Source of the DNA: Verrucomicrobiota bacterium
GTDB lineage: Bacteria > Verrucomicrobiota > Verrucomicrobiia > CAIQCK01
Assembly: GCA_026397915.1 (NCBI GenBank)
Contig: JAPLTX010000047.1
Span: 1-64,000 of the forward strand
Direction: 5' to 3'
Length of the DNA: 64,000 bases
Of this stretch, positions 7,944 through 16,269 are shown one piece after another. The translations under genes and the position numbers were made by a program. The first letter of the stretch is position 1, and the number at the start of each line of letters is the position of its first letter. Under the pieces are notes generated by a model. The model did no database searches and had not been told where the DNA came from. It saw nothing but the letters and a program-made list of their open reading frames with translations.

Positions 7944-9401
7944 ATGAGAATCCAGACTAAAACCACTCCCGCTGCCGCTCAATCTGCCGACGCCGTTGTG
8001 TTCTTCCTCCACGCCGAGCAAAAATCATCCGCGTTCGGCTCGGCGTTTCGCGATCTCAATGCCGAAGAGTTTTCCGGCAGGCTCGGCCAGCTTTGCGTCG
8101 TTCACACCCAGGGCAAACTCGCCGCGCCGCGCGCGTTGCTCGTCGGCCTTGGCCCGCGCAAGGATCTGACGTTGCCAAAACTCCGTCGCGCGGTCGTCAT
8201 GGCGACGCGCCGCTTGCGCGAGATCGGTGTCCATTGCGCGGCGTTCGATGCGGGTGATGCGGAGCGCGCTGGTGTCATCGCCGAGGCGGCGGTGGCGGCG
8301 CACTACGACTTCGACGACTTCAAGCCTTCCAAAGCGCCGTCGAAGACCAAGCTTTCCCTTGCAACCATCCACGTTAGTCCCGGCGAAGCGCGCGCCGCTG
8401 CAGTTGCGGTTGAGCGTGGCCGCGTTATCGGCGAAACGGTGAATTGGACGAAATCCATCGCCAACCTCCCCGGCAATGTCATCTATCCGGCCGAGCTGGG
8501 CCGGCGGGCGCTGGCGTTGGCGCGCGAGCTTCGCGGTCGGCTGCATTGCCGCGTCCTCGACAAGCGCGCGTTGGAACGCGGCGGGTTCGGCGGCATTCTC
8601 GCCGTCGGCTCCGGCAGCATCCGCGAGCCGCGTCTTATCGTGCTCGAGTATCACGGTGGTTCGCGCTCTCCGAAGGCGAAGCCGTTCGCGCTCGTCGGCA
8701 AGGCCGTCACGTTCGACAGCGGCGGCATCTGCATCAAGCCCGGCGACAAGATGGAAGAGATGAAGTGGGACAAGTGCGGCGGTTGTGCCGTGCTCGGCAT
8801 CATGCGCGGCGCGGCGTTGCTCCGGTTGCCGGTGAACCTCATCGCTGTCATCGCCGCCGCCGAGAACATGCCCAGCGCCACGAGCTACCGGCCGGGCGAC
8901 ATCGTCACCACGCGCAGCGGCAACACCATCGAAGTCATCAACACCGACGCCGAGGGCCGCGTCATTCTCTCCGACGCGCTCGCTTACGCATGCGAGCAGA
9001 AGCCGGAGGCTATTGTGGACTTTGCCACGCTCACCGGCGCTTGTGTTGTGGCGCTTGGCCATAACATCGGCGGCCTGATGGGCAACGACCCCGCGCTGCG
9101 CAAGCGCATCCAGCGCGCCTCCGACGCCACGGGTGAGCGCGTTTGGGAACTGCCACTGGATGACGAGTTCCGCGACATGGTCAAGAGCGATGCCGCCACT
9201 GTGAAGAACTCCACCGGACGCTACGCCGGCTCGATCACCGGTGGGGCATTCCTTCAGGCGTTCGTGGAGGAGGGCGTGCCGTGGGCGCATCTCGACATTG
9301 CTGGCCCCGCGTGGGTTTCCGACGCGAAGCCCCACCACGAAAAGGGCGCGACGGCGTTTGGCGTCAGGTTGATGATCGAGATGTTCTCGCGCGGGAAGTG
9401 A
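7944..9401 (+). CDS. pepA: Leucyl aminopeptidase (M17)
   Basis: This cytosolic two-metal aminopeptidase releases N-terminal residues from peptides. The 485-residue length is normal for the family. The metal/active-site segments are present: KAVTFDSGG, MKWDKCGG and the signature NTDAEGR near residue 332, followed by DFATLTGAC. The less conserved N-terminal macro-like domain occupies the first 170 residues. The ATG at 7944 is the only good start. A DUF6807 gene begins 17 bp downstream with its own strong ribosome site, so the two may be co-transcribed. A second copy of this gene's last codons lies beyond that gene (10547-10582). Confidence 0.96.
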   Translation: MRIQTKTTPAAAQSADAVVFFLHAEQKSSAFGSAFRDLNAEEFSGRLGQLCVVHTQGKLAAPRALLVGLGPRKDLTLPKLRRAVVMATRRLREIGVHCAAFDAGDAERAGVIAEAAVAAHYDFDDFKPSKAPSKTKLSLATIHVSPGEARAAAVAVERGRVIGETVNWTKSIANLPGNVIYPAELGRRALALARELRGRLHCRVLDKRALERGGFGGILAVGSGSIREPRLIVLEYHGGSRSPKAKPFALVGKAVTFDSGGICIKPGDKMEEMKWDKCGGCAVLGIMRGAALLRLPVNLIAVIAAAENMPSATSYRPGDIVTTRSGNTIEVINTDAEGRVILSDALAYACEQKPEAIVDFATLTGACVVALGHNIGGLMGNDPALRKRIQRASDATGERVWELPLDDEFRDMVKSDAATVKNSTGRYAGSITGGAFLQAFVEEGVPWAHLDIAGPAWVSDAKPHHEKGATAFGVRLMIEMFSRGK

Positions 9402-9418
9402 GAAAGGAGAACCAGCAA

Positions 9419-10495
9419 ATGAAGAACTACATACGTGGAGTTGCGGCTCTGTTGACACTGTTCGCTCTGACGCCGCTTTTCGCGGCGGAGGGTCCCATGA
9501 CATTTGTCGTTGATAAGAAGACGCAGAGCTACACGATCACCGAGCAGGGCCAGCCCGTCTTGACCTATCGCTTCGGCGAAGTGCCGCTACCCACTGGGGT
9601 CCAAGCCCCTCATTTCCGCAAGCTCGACACGCCCTACGACGGCGCCTACTTCACCGACGGAAGTCAGTATGGCGGCGAGCGGAGCAACTACATTTATCCG
9701 TTCTACGGTTTCCACGGCGAGCCGCTCACTGCCGACTACCCGAAAGATCACATGCATCATCGCAGTCTCTGGTGGAGTTGGTGTGAGGTCCGGCACAACG
9801 ACAAGATCGGCGACCTTTGGGCCGTCTGCAAAATCCGCGCTTATCCCATCAAGATCACGAAGATGGAAACCGTCGCCGACCAAGCCGTGCTTCAGGCGGT
9901 GAACGCTTGGCGTTTCGACGATGAGAAGGCCCCTGTGGTGAACGAGACGGTCACCATTCGCGCCGCCAAGGTCACCGGGACGCCGGGCGCCCGAAGCCGC
10001 ACGGTGGATGTGGATGTCCGGCTCGAGGCGTTGGTGGACGGCGTGGCGATTGCAGGCCGCCAGAAAGTAGATTACGGCGGCTACGGCGGAATGACGGTGC
10101 GCTTGAATCCGCAAGTGAAGGAGTTCTCGCTCCGCGCCGTGCATCCGCGCCCCGACAAATGGCGCGGCGACGATCTGAAGATCGTGGAACGGGTGACCGA
10201 TCCGGCAGCGTTGGGCGACGCCGCTTGGATGGCGCTCTACGGGAAATACCCGGCCGCTGGCGTCGAGACACCGGACTTCACGACCGTCATGATGATGGAG
10301 TCAAAGGCGACGCCGCTCTTTCCTAACAATTTCCGCTACTATGGCTCCACCTGCATCTCGCTGGCCTTTCCGGGGAAGACGTTCGTCCCGCTCGCCAAAG
10401 GCAAGCCGCTCGACTACAAAACCCGCTTCGTGATTCGCGAGGGGAAAACGACCCTCAACCAGGAAAAAGCGGTGTGGGACGCGTATAACCGCTAG
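9419..10495 (+). CDS. Exported DUF6807 (PmoA-like) family protein
   Basis: ATG 9419 is chosen: AAAGGAGA sits 10 bp upstream and the product then starts with a signal peptide ending LFAAEG. The 358-residue protein has the hallmark DHMHHRSLWWSW segment and the GGYGGMTVRL region of the DUF6807 family, which has been annotated as 'methane oxygenase PmoA' although there is no evidence that such proteins oxidise methane. The family is common in Verrucomicrobiota and Planctomycetota and often lies near sugar dehydrogenases or hydrolases; here its neighbour is pepA. The gene is bracketed by two copies of the pepA 3' end, suggesting it arrived by insertion or duplication. Confidence 0.8.
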   Translation: MKNYIRGVAALLTLFALTPLFAAEGPMTFVVDKKTQSYTITEQGQPVLTYRFGEVPLPTGVQAPHFRKLDTPYDGAYFTDGSQYGGERSNYIYPFYGFHGEPLTADYPKDHMHHRSLWWSWCEVRHNDKIGDLWAVCKIRAYPIKITKMETVADQAVLQAVNAWRFDDEKAPVVNETVTIRAAKVTGTPGARSRTVDVDVRLEALVDGVAIAGRQKVDYGGYGGMTVRLNPQVKEFSLRAVHPRPDKWRGDDLKIVERVTDPAALGDAAWMALYGKYPAAGVETPDFTTVMMMESKATPLFPNNFRYYGSTCISLAFPGKTFVPLAKGKPLDYKTRFVIREGKTTLNQEKAVWDAYNR

Positions 10496-10546
10496 TCAAG
10501 AAACTGACCTTGGAGCGCCCTCCTGAATTCCTGCGTCGTTTCGGTG

Positions 10547-10582
10547 GGCCTCATGATCGAGATGCTCTCGCGCGGGAAATAA
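10547..10582 (+). pseudogene. Duplicated scrap of the pepA 3' end
   Basis: These bases read GLMIEMLSRGK-stop, nearly the same as the last residues of PepA (RLMIEMFSRGK-stop at 9371-9401). At DNA level about 30 bases match with few changes, and weaker similarity extends some 15 bases further left with one indel. It is a remnant, not a gene. Confidence 0.7.
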
Positions 10583-10673
10583 GGGGTGTCAGGGGGCAAG
10601 TGCCGCTTCCGGGACCGCTCGTTTGAGGCGTCTACTCCCCGTTGCGGGTCTTCAAAGGCTCACAGAAGTCTTC

Positions 10674-10707
10674 TTCCCGCCGTTTTTGGCGGGAAAAGCG
10701 TTTTTTT
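10674..10707 (+). terminator. Terminator-like hairpin before repeat array
   Basis: An 8-bp perfect stem (TTCCCGCC / GGCGGGAA) around a GTTTTT loop is followed five bases later by seven T. It lies about 180 bp after the DUF6807 stop. It may end plus-strand transcription, or be part of the leader that this array shares with the one at 32.2 kb. Confidence 0.5.
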
Positions 10708-11068
10708 GACCCAACAAGCCCGAAACCCTGCCACTTGACGCGGTAAAGTGACAATGTTTTTGGGAAACGCCGGGACTTGACGCAGTAAAGTGACAATGTT
10801 TCTAGAAAACGGCGGGACTTGACGCAGTAAAGTGACGACGTTTCTAGAAAACGGCGGGACTTGACGCAGTAAAGTGACGACGTTTCCGAAAACACCGGGA
10901 CTTGACGCAGTAAAGTGACAATGTTTTTGGGAAACGCCGGGACTTGACGCAGTAAAGCGGTCGCGTTTACGGCATTGTTCGGAACTCCGACCGGTCGGGC
11001 GGCAGTGTTTGCCACTGAACCGGTCGCTCGGAGTGTCACGGCGGCCAGTGAACCGGCCCCAGCCGCAA
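10697..11068. repeat. Tandem array of 42-bp repeats with T-rich leader
   Basis: Units begin at 10734, 10776, 10818, 10860, 10901 and 10943 (spacing 42, 42, 42, 41, 42). Each begins CTTGACGCAGTAAAGTGAC and ends in a GTTT...GAAA.CGCCGGGA part. Two degenerate units follow at about 10985 and 11027 with a different first half (CTCCGACCGG, CTCGGAGTG). The leader GCGTTTTTTTGACCCAACAA is almost repeated at 32192. The minus strand stays open across the array, but its product only translates the repeat (CVKSRRF units) and is not believed. Confidence 0.85.
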
Positions 11069-11123
11069 CTAAGCGTGGCAAAAGGGGCAGGCCGCCGGGC
11101 GCGCAGCCGGGCGCGAGCCTACT

Positions 11124-12314
11124 TCATATCACCTGCAGGATCGCGCCCTTCAGATACTCCGTCTCCGGCACGGCGGGGAGGATGGGATGGTCGGGGGATT
11201 GGCTGAGGCGCTCCAGCAGCCGCACGTGATGGTGCGCGTCGGCGGAGGCTTCGGCGATGATTTGCTCAAACATCTCGCGCGGGACGTGGTGGGAGCAGCA
11301 GAAGGTGGCGAGCATGCCGCCGGGCCGGTTGGCGTCGGGCGCGTTGAGCATGCGCAGGGCGCGGAGGTGGATTTCTTTGTAGCCGCGCGCGGCTTCGGGG
11401 ACGTTGGCGCGGGTGCGCGTGAACGACGGCGGGTCGAGGATGATGAGGTCGTAGGTTTCGCCGGCCTTCTGGGCGGCGGAGAGGAGGTCGAAGGCGTTTT
11501 GCGTGCGGAACTCGATGCGGTCGGCGAGGCCGTTGGCCTGGGCGTTGGCCTGGGCGGCGGCGACGTTATCGGCGTCAATCTCGACGGCGGTGACGCTGGC
11601 TGCGCCGGCTCGCGCGCAGAAGAGTGAGAACGCGCCCATGTAGCTGAAGGCGTCGAGGACTTTCTTGCCGGCGGCGAGAGCGGCGACGCGGGCGTAGTTC
11701 ACCTGCTGATCGAGATAGAAGCCGGTCTTGTGGCCTTCGAGGAGGTTGAGGGAGAACTTCAGGCCGCCGACCTCGACGTTGACGCGGCCATCGGTCTGGC
11801 CGTGGAGGATGCCACGGACGGGTTCGAGTCCCTCGTAACGGCGGACGGGCGCGTCGTTGCGCTCGATGATGGCGGCGGGCTTGAGCAGTTCGACGAGGAT
11901 CTTGACGAGCTCGGCTTTGCGGTTGTCCAAGCCGAGCGTGAGAGTCTGGAGAACGAGGTGGTCGCCGTATTTGTCCACGATGAGGCCGGGCAGGGAGTCG
12001 GCTTCGCTGGCGACGACGCGGCAGCAGTCGGTGCTGGGGGCGTAACGCTGGCGGTGTTCCCACGCGGCGCGGACGCGGTAGTGGAAGAAGCCGGTGTTGA
12101 TCTCGTCGTTGTGGCGCGAGATGAGGCGAACGCGAATCTGGGATTTGCCGTTGTAGAGGCCGAGGCCGAGGAAACGGCCGCGGTCGTCGAGGAGCTTGAC
12201 GATGGAGCCGTCGGGCGGCAGGGGGGCTTCATTGGCGACTTCGCTCGCATAGACCCAGCAATGGCCGGAGAGGACACGATGGTCGGCGCCGCGATTCAAT
12301 TGTATTGTAAACAT
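11124..12314 (-). CDS. Class I rRNA methyltransferase, RlmI type
   Basis: The 396-residue product has the same length and layout as RlmI, the 23S rRNA m5C1962 methyltransferase. There is an N-terminal PUA domain (about 1-75, RGADHRVLSGHCWVYASE), then an EEHD-like segment, then a Rossmann methyltransferase with the SAM motif VLDAFSYMGAFSLF, the acidic ExD (AVEID) and the catalytic-type motif LDPPSF. ATG 12314 is chosen over an upstream in-frame ATG at 12392 because it starts right at the PUA domain. The exact rRNA target cannot be read from sequence. An inverted repeat separates it from the kinase gene upstream. Confidence 0.88.
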   Translation of the reverse strand: MFTIQLNRGADHRVLSGHCWVYASEVANEAPLPPDGSIVKLLDDRGRFLGLGLYNGKSQIRVRLISRHNDEINTGFFHYRVRAAWEHRQRYAPSTDCCRVVASEADSLPGLIVDKYGDHLVLQTLTLGLDNRKAELVKILVELLKPAAIIERNDAPVRRYEGLEPVRGILHGQTDGRVNVEVGGLKFSLNLLEGHKTGFYLDQQVNYARVAALAAGKKVLDAFSYMGAFSLFCARAGAASVTAVEIDADNVAAAQANAQANGLADRIEFRTQNAFDLLSAAQKAGETYDLIILDPPSFTRTRANVPEAARGYKEIHLRALRMLNAPDANRPGGMLATFCCSHHVPREMFEQIIAEASADAHHHVRLLERLSQSPDHPILPAVPETEYLKGAILQVI

Positions 12315-12352
12315 GGACTTGCTCCTGACTGCGTTTGGTTGAGGAGAGGTTA

Positions 12353-12433
12353 GCCGCAAGAAGGCGCAAAGGACACAAAGAATTTCCACCACAGCAAGAA
12401 CTGTGTCTTGTGCTTCTTGTGCTTTTTTGTGGC
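12353..12433. repeat. Imperfect inverted repeat
   Basis: Left arm 12353-12380 (GCCGCAAGAAGGCGCAAAGG...) pairs imperfectly with right arm 12403-12433 (...GTGCTTTTTTGTGGC) around a 22-base loop. It lies between the ROK kinase stop and the methyltransferase start on the minus strand, so it may terminate the transporter-kinase transcript; it could also be a dispersed genomic repeat. Confidence 0.5.
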
Positions 12434-12448
12434 TGCGGGAATGCCGCG

Positions 12449-13552
12449 TTAATGGCCCAGCTTCCGCAGCGCGAACGCATACGCGCCGACGCCGACGGCC
12501 TCGCTCGTGCCAAGTCGCGACATGCCGACGCCCAGCCGCTGGAGCGGGTCGTAAGCAATCTTGCGCGTGCTGCCCGGCACTATGACCTCACGCGCCTCGC
12601 CTTTGAGGAAAACTTGGAGCTGTTCCGGGTCTTCGAGGTTGAACACAGCCGACGCAACACGGCGATAAGTGTGGCCGGCGGGGTTGGTGTAGGTGCTGTT
12701 CAACTCCGCGACCAGCGTCGGCAGGAACAACGGCGCCGCGCCACTGAGACCGCCGCCGATCACGCCCAGTCCGTCAATCAATGTTAGCGCGTTGCCCATG
12801 GCGTCGCCAACCACCACGCCGAGTTGGCGGAACGCCTCGCGCGCGGCGACCTGGTTTCCAGCGACCTTGCCGGTGCCGATCTCGAAAATCACCTTCGGTT
12901 CCGGTGCCTGCTCGAACGCCACGCCCGCCACCTCGGCATAAACCCGGCGCACGGCGCGGATGCTTGCGCCTTCCTCGGCGTTCATCGTTGGGGCGAGTTT
13001 GTTGCGCAACAGCCAGACTTCGCCGCCCATCGAGTTGTCGCCGATGAACAGTTCGCCGTCGCGCACGATGCCGCCGCCGAAGCCAGTGCCGAGCGTGACG
13101 CCGAAGAGGTTCTTGTAACGCTTCGGGCTGCCGGCTTTTTCGAGCAGGCCGTTGACGTGCGGCAGGAAACCAGCGATGGCCTCGCCATAGACGAAGAGGT
13201 CGCCGTCGTTGTTGATGAAAGCGGGGATGCCGAACTTTTCCTCCAGCATCGGTCCGAGCGCCACACCACCACAGAAGCCCGGCAGGTTGTAGAGATCGCC
13301 GATGATGCCGTTCGGGTAATCGGCCGGCGCGGGGAACGCAAAGCTGATCGCCACGGGCGGCTCGGGACACTGTTGCTTCACGCGCGTGAAGCCCTCGACG
13401 ATGTTGGCGAGGCAGCGCGGGAGATCGTCGCCGTTGGAGGGCATGGCGACGGTTTGTGTGACGGGTTTGCCACCGCGGATGGCGGAGAATCGGAAGTTCG
13501 TCCCGCCCGCGTCGAGTGTCATGACGATACGTGGGTCGTTGCTCAGGTTCAT
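12449..13552 (-). CDS. ROK family sugar kinase
   Basis: The 367-residue product starts at ATG 13552 with the phosphate-binding motif LDAGGTNFRF. The catalytic-Asp region is INNDGDLFVYGE and the second ATP segment is GVTLGTGFGGGIV. The cysteine-rich zinc motif found in many ROK proteins is absent, so it belongs to a divergent branch and no DNA-binding domain is present. It probably phosphorylates a hexose on C6 or C4. It lies 19 bp downstream of an FHS-type sugar permease on the same strand, so the pair imports and phosphorylates one sugar; which sugar is not readable. Confidence 0.85.
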   Translation of the reverse strand: MNLSNDPRIVMTLDAGGTNFRFSAIRGGKPVTQTVAMPSNGDDLPRCLANIVEGFTRVKQQCPEPPVAISFAFPAPADYPNGIIGDLYNLPGFCGGVALGPMLEEKFGIPAFINNDGDLFVYGEAIAGFLPHVNGLLEKAGSPKRYKNLFGVTLGTGFGGGIVRDGELFIGDNSMGGEVWLLRNKLAPTMNAEEGASIRAVRRVYAEVAGVAFEQAPEPKVIFEIGTGKVAGNQVAAREAFRQLGVVVGDAMGNALTLIDGLGVIGGGLSGAAPLFLPTLVAELNSTYTNPAGHTYRRVASAVFNLEDPEQLQVFLKGEAREVIVPGSTRKIAYDPLQRLGVGMSRLGTSEAVGVGAYAFALRKLGH

Positions 13553-13571
13553 GGTTGGCTCTTGTTGAAGT

Positions 13572-14726
13572 TCAGGCGTTCGCAGGCGAGGGCTTCTTGC
13601 CGCCGCGCAGCGAGACCAGCAGCAGATACGCGAAACACGCCGCCGGCACAACGAATGCGAACGATTTCATGCCCGCATCCATCAGCGCGCCCATCACCAG
13701 CGGCACGATGGCGCCGCCGGAGATGGCCATGCACATCAGGCCGCTGAGTTCGTTGGCGCGTTCCGGCTTTTCCTCGACCGTGATCGAGAAGAGCATCGGC
13801 CAGATGTTAGCGAAGCCGAAGCCCGCCGCGATGATGCCCACGATGGCCAGCGTCGGCGCGCCGGTCATGACGATACCCGCGCCGACGAGGCCCAGCAGCG
13901 CGGACAGCCGGAAGCAGGTGCGCGGACTCATGATCATCAGCACTGCACTGCCAAGCAGCCGGCCGATGGTCAGCAGGAGGAAGAAGAGCGCGGGGCCGAA
14001 CTTGCTGGCGGTCGCCTCGTCCATGCCCATGTCTTTGAGGCCCGGAAACAGGAACCGTCCCATTGAGACCTCCGCGCCAACGTAGAGGAAGATGCCGAGC
14101 ACCGCGAGGAAGAGCGTCGGTTCTTTTAGCAGACCGAGGCTGGAAGCGATGCTCGGCGGAACGTCTGGCTTCGTTTCCTCGATCTTCAGCATCGCCACCG
14201 ACACGAACGCGACGGCCATTAGCACGAAGAACACCGGAAATGCGCCGCGCCAGCCCATGCCCTGGAAGATGGCGATGGCGGTGACGGCGGTGACAAGATA
14301 AGTCGAAGCCGTGCTACCGAGGCCCTTGATGCCCTGCGCGAAGGCGAGGTTGCGGCTGTAGGTGCCCGCGGCACTCACGTCGCGCATGATGGGGTTGCCG
14401 GAGACTTGCAGGAACGTGGTGCCGACGCCGAGCAGGAAAATGCAACCGAGCAGCACCACGAAGCTCGGCGCTTGAAGCGACGGCACCAGCAACGCGATGG
14501 CGTTCAAACCGAGGCCAAGCAGCAGCAGCTTCTTCTTGCCGATGCGCGCCGCCAGCAGCCCGCCCGGCACGCTGAACACGGCGAAAGCGATGAACACAAA
14601 GAACGACAGCAGCGTGCTCATGACGTTGCTGATGTGATACTGTTTCTGCACCGCGTCGGACATGGGTCCCATCGCGTCAGCGAGGCCCATCAGGAAGAAG
14701 GCGAGGAATATCGGAATTGTGCGCAT
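13572..14726 (-). CDS. MFS sugar permease (FHS/FucP-like)
   Basis: This roughly 384-residue inner-membrane protein has about 12 hydrophobic segments. ATG 14726 has AAAGGA eight bases upstream and opens directly into the first helix (IPIFLAFFLMGLADAMGP). The central signature GTTFLQVSGNPIMRDVSA resembles the GxxxxQxxxNP region of the FHS family (fucose, glucose and galactose:H+ symporters). It is the first gene of a two-gene operon with the ROK kinase. Proton-coupled import of a monosaccharide is the inferred role. Confidence 0.88.
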   Translation of the reverse strand: MRTIPIFLAFFLMGLADAMGPMSDAVQKQYHISNVMSTLLSFFVFIAFAVFSVPGGLLAARIGKKKLLLLGLGLNAIALLVPSLQAPSFVVLLGCIFLLGVGTTFLQVSGNPIMRDVSAAGTYSRNLAFAQGIKGLGSTASTYLVTAVTAIAIFQGMGWRGAFPVFFVLMAVAFVSVAMLKIEETKPDVPPSIASSLGLLKEPTLFLAVLGIFLYVGAEVSMGRFLFPGLKDMGMDEATASKFGPALFFLLLTIGRLLGSAVLMIMSPRTCFRLSALLGLVGAGIVMTGAPTLAIVGIIAAGFGFANIWPMLFSITVEEKPERANELSGLMCMAISGGAIVPLVMGALMDAGMKSFAFVVPAACFAYLLLVSLRGGKKPSPANA

Positions 14727-14855
14727 CTGTTCCTTTCGGCTTCGTGTCGTGTTGCTGACAACAACGGACGCGGACGCTATCAAGTGGGGTCGGAAAAGTA
14801 AATGGGGCAGCCCTCAATGTGAGAGTGGGCTTCCCTGAGCCTAAGTCGCTGATTA

Positions 14856-16211
14856 TCAGGGGTTGCCGGTGTTCTTCTTGAAGCGGTAGCCCTGAATGTG
14901 GCTGGTGCGGTTGTAGATGTAGAGTTTTTGCACCTCGGGAATCTTCATGATGACCCACGGCGACAACGCATTACGCCCGTTCTTGGTGAACACCATGTCG
15001 TCAGCGAGATAGACGCACGAGTGAAAGGCTGCGGTGTTTTCCATGAAAAACAGGATGTCGCCGTAGCGGTAAGGTGGCTTCACAGGATCAAACTTTTCGA
15101 GCACCAGGTTGGCGGCCATGCGTGAGTCCAGCAGGTATTCATGCGGCTCATAATTGAAGAAATTCAGCGATGTCCAGTGACAGTCTGGGAAAACGCCTTG
15201 ACGGGCGTATTCGGGGCCTGGGTAAGTGTAAATGAGTTTGCGCGGCAACGCGGGCAGCACGTGTGACAATCCCAAGCGATCCACGCCGTCGGTTTCGATG
15301 ATTGCGCGCATGATGGGTTCAATGTCTTTGCGCTGGAGACCGGGACCAAGGGTCCAATAGTTCAGCAACTCGCTGAGATTCGCGTTCTCCTTAAGCTCCA
15401 TGTGAACCATGAGCGCCCTCGTCCGAGTGCAAGCTTTGTAGATCTTTCGGGCCTCTAAGTTGGATGCCGCGTAGTTCATCATGACCGAGAGGTCGCTGAA
15501 GGCCAGACAGTCGACCTTGCGATAACTCATCTCGCGAATCTTGACAATCAGTTCGGGGCGCAGACCGCTGGAGCGGAACCACTCATCCACCGTGTCCGTT
15601 GTCATCCGAACAGGATGGCAGTAGAATTCGTTCTCTTCGCTCTTCGCGAGCTCCGTGTAGATCACATCGCGCATCGTCGGGGTCATCGCCTCCACATCGG
15701 CCACGGCCGGGAAAAGATGCACGAAGCCGTCTTCTACGGCACAATTCTGTGGATTCAAAAGAGTCGCAGCGAACTTCTCCGGCAACCCGGCGCGCTTGAA
15801 GAGGTCGGCGAGCTTCGGAAATTCGGACTCAGGAAAACTCCAGCGAGGCTTTGAAGGAGGCAGCGGAAAACTCTCCACCATTTCCATTGGCGCTTCCAAA
15901 AAGATATAAAAGCACCTCAGTTTGCCCCACGGGCCGGGTTTTGCGTAAAACACAGAAGCTGGTTTGCTGGCGCTTGCGGTCGCAGGCGGTTGGCTGGCGC
16001 CTGCAAAGATGCCAATCTGGCAGAGCGCATGTGGTGAGACAGCCAGAAACAGCGAAGTAACGATAAATACGGTCATGATACCGAGGCGGAATGCATGATG
16101 GAACCTTGAACTGGCGAGGAACTGTTTGGTGCCACGCCCAATTCGCGCTCGTAAAATTGCAAGCATGCTGTTGTTCATAGAAAAAGCAAATCGAGTATGG
16201 TAGCCGGCCAA
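14856..16211 (-). CDS. Exported hypothetical protein, weakly NlpC/P60-like C-terminus
   Basis: The 451-residue frame opens with 45 basic residues before a hydrophobic export signal (MTVFIVTSLFLAVSPHALCQ), so translation may really begin at 16178 or 16076; no strong ribosome site decides this. The central region is helical and unrecognised. Near the C-terminus FPDCHWTSLNFF and, 80 residues later, YGDILFFMENTAAFHSCVYL resemble the Cys and His segments of NlpC/P60-type peptidases (GDLLFF...H.G.Y). If so, it would be a cell-wall or amide hydrolase. The fold call is tentative. It has no close operon partner. Confidence 0.55.
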   Translation of the reverse strand: MAGYHTRFAFSMNNSMLAILRARIGRGTKQFLASSRFHHAFRLGIMTVFIVTSLFLAVSPHALCQIGIFAGASQPPATASASKPASVFYAKPGPWGKLRCFYIFLEAPMEMVESFPLPPSKPRWSFPESEFPKLADLFKRAGLPEKFAATLLNPQNCAVEDGFVHLFPAVADVEAMTPTMRDVIYTELAKSEENEFYCHPVRMTTDTVDEWFRSSGLRPELIVKIREMSYRKVDCLAFSDLSVMMNYAASNLEARKIYKACTRTRALMVHMELKENANLSELLNYWTLGPGLQRKDIEPIMRAIIETDGVDRLGLSHVLPALPRKLIYTYPGPEYARQGVFPDCHWTSLNFFNYEPHEYLLDSRMAANLVLEKFDPVKPPYRYGDILFFMENTAAFHSCVYLADDMVFTKNGRNALSPWVIMKIPEVQKLYIYNRTSHIQGYRFKKNTGNP

Positions 16212-16269
16212 CGTCTCTTCGCAAGCGTAAAGTGACCAATCACCACATTACGCGTGACGAAAAGCGTTC

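Noticed and set aside
8025..9503. A long (492-residue) minus-strand frame opposite pepA
   Set aside because: It is antisense to a clear M17 peptidase and its product is Arg/Asp/Gly-rich low-complexity sequence of the kind GC-rich genes give on the other strand.
9419..10495. Methane oxygenase subunit, as the PmoA family name suggests
   Set aside because: The DUF6807 family is exported and unrelated to particulate methane monooxygenase; no pmoB or pmoC genes are present.
10734..10984. CRISPR array
   Set aside because: The whole 42-bp unit is repeated with no unique spacers, and no cas genes lie nearby.
10632..11081. A 149-residue minus-strand reading frame across the 42-bp repeats
   Set aside because: Its product only translates the repeat (CVKSRRF units) because 42 is a multiple of three; one unit is 41 bp and the frame survives by chance. 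No homologous protein is known to me and no ribosome site was seen.
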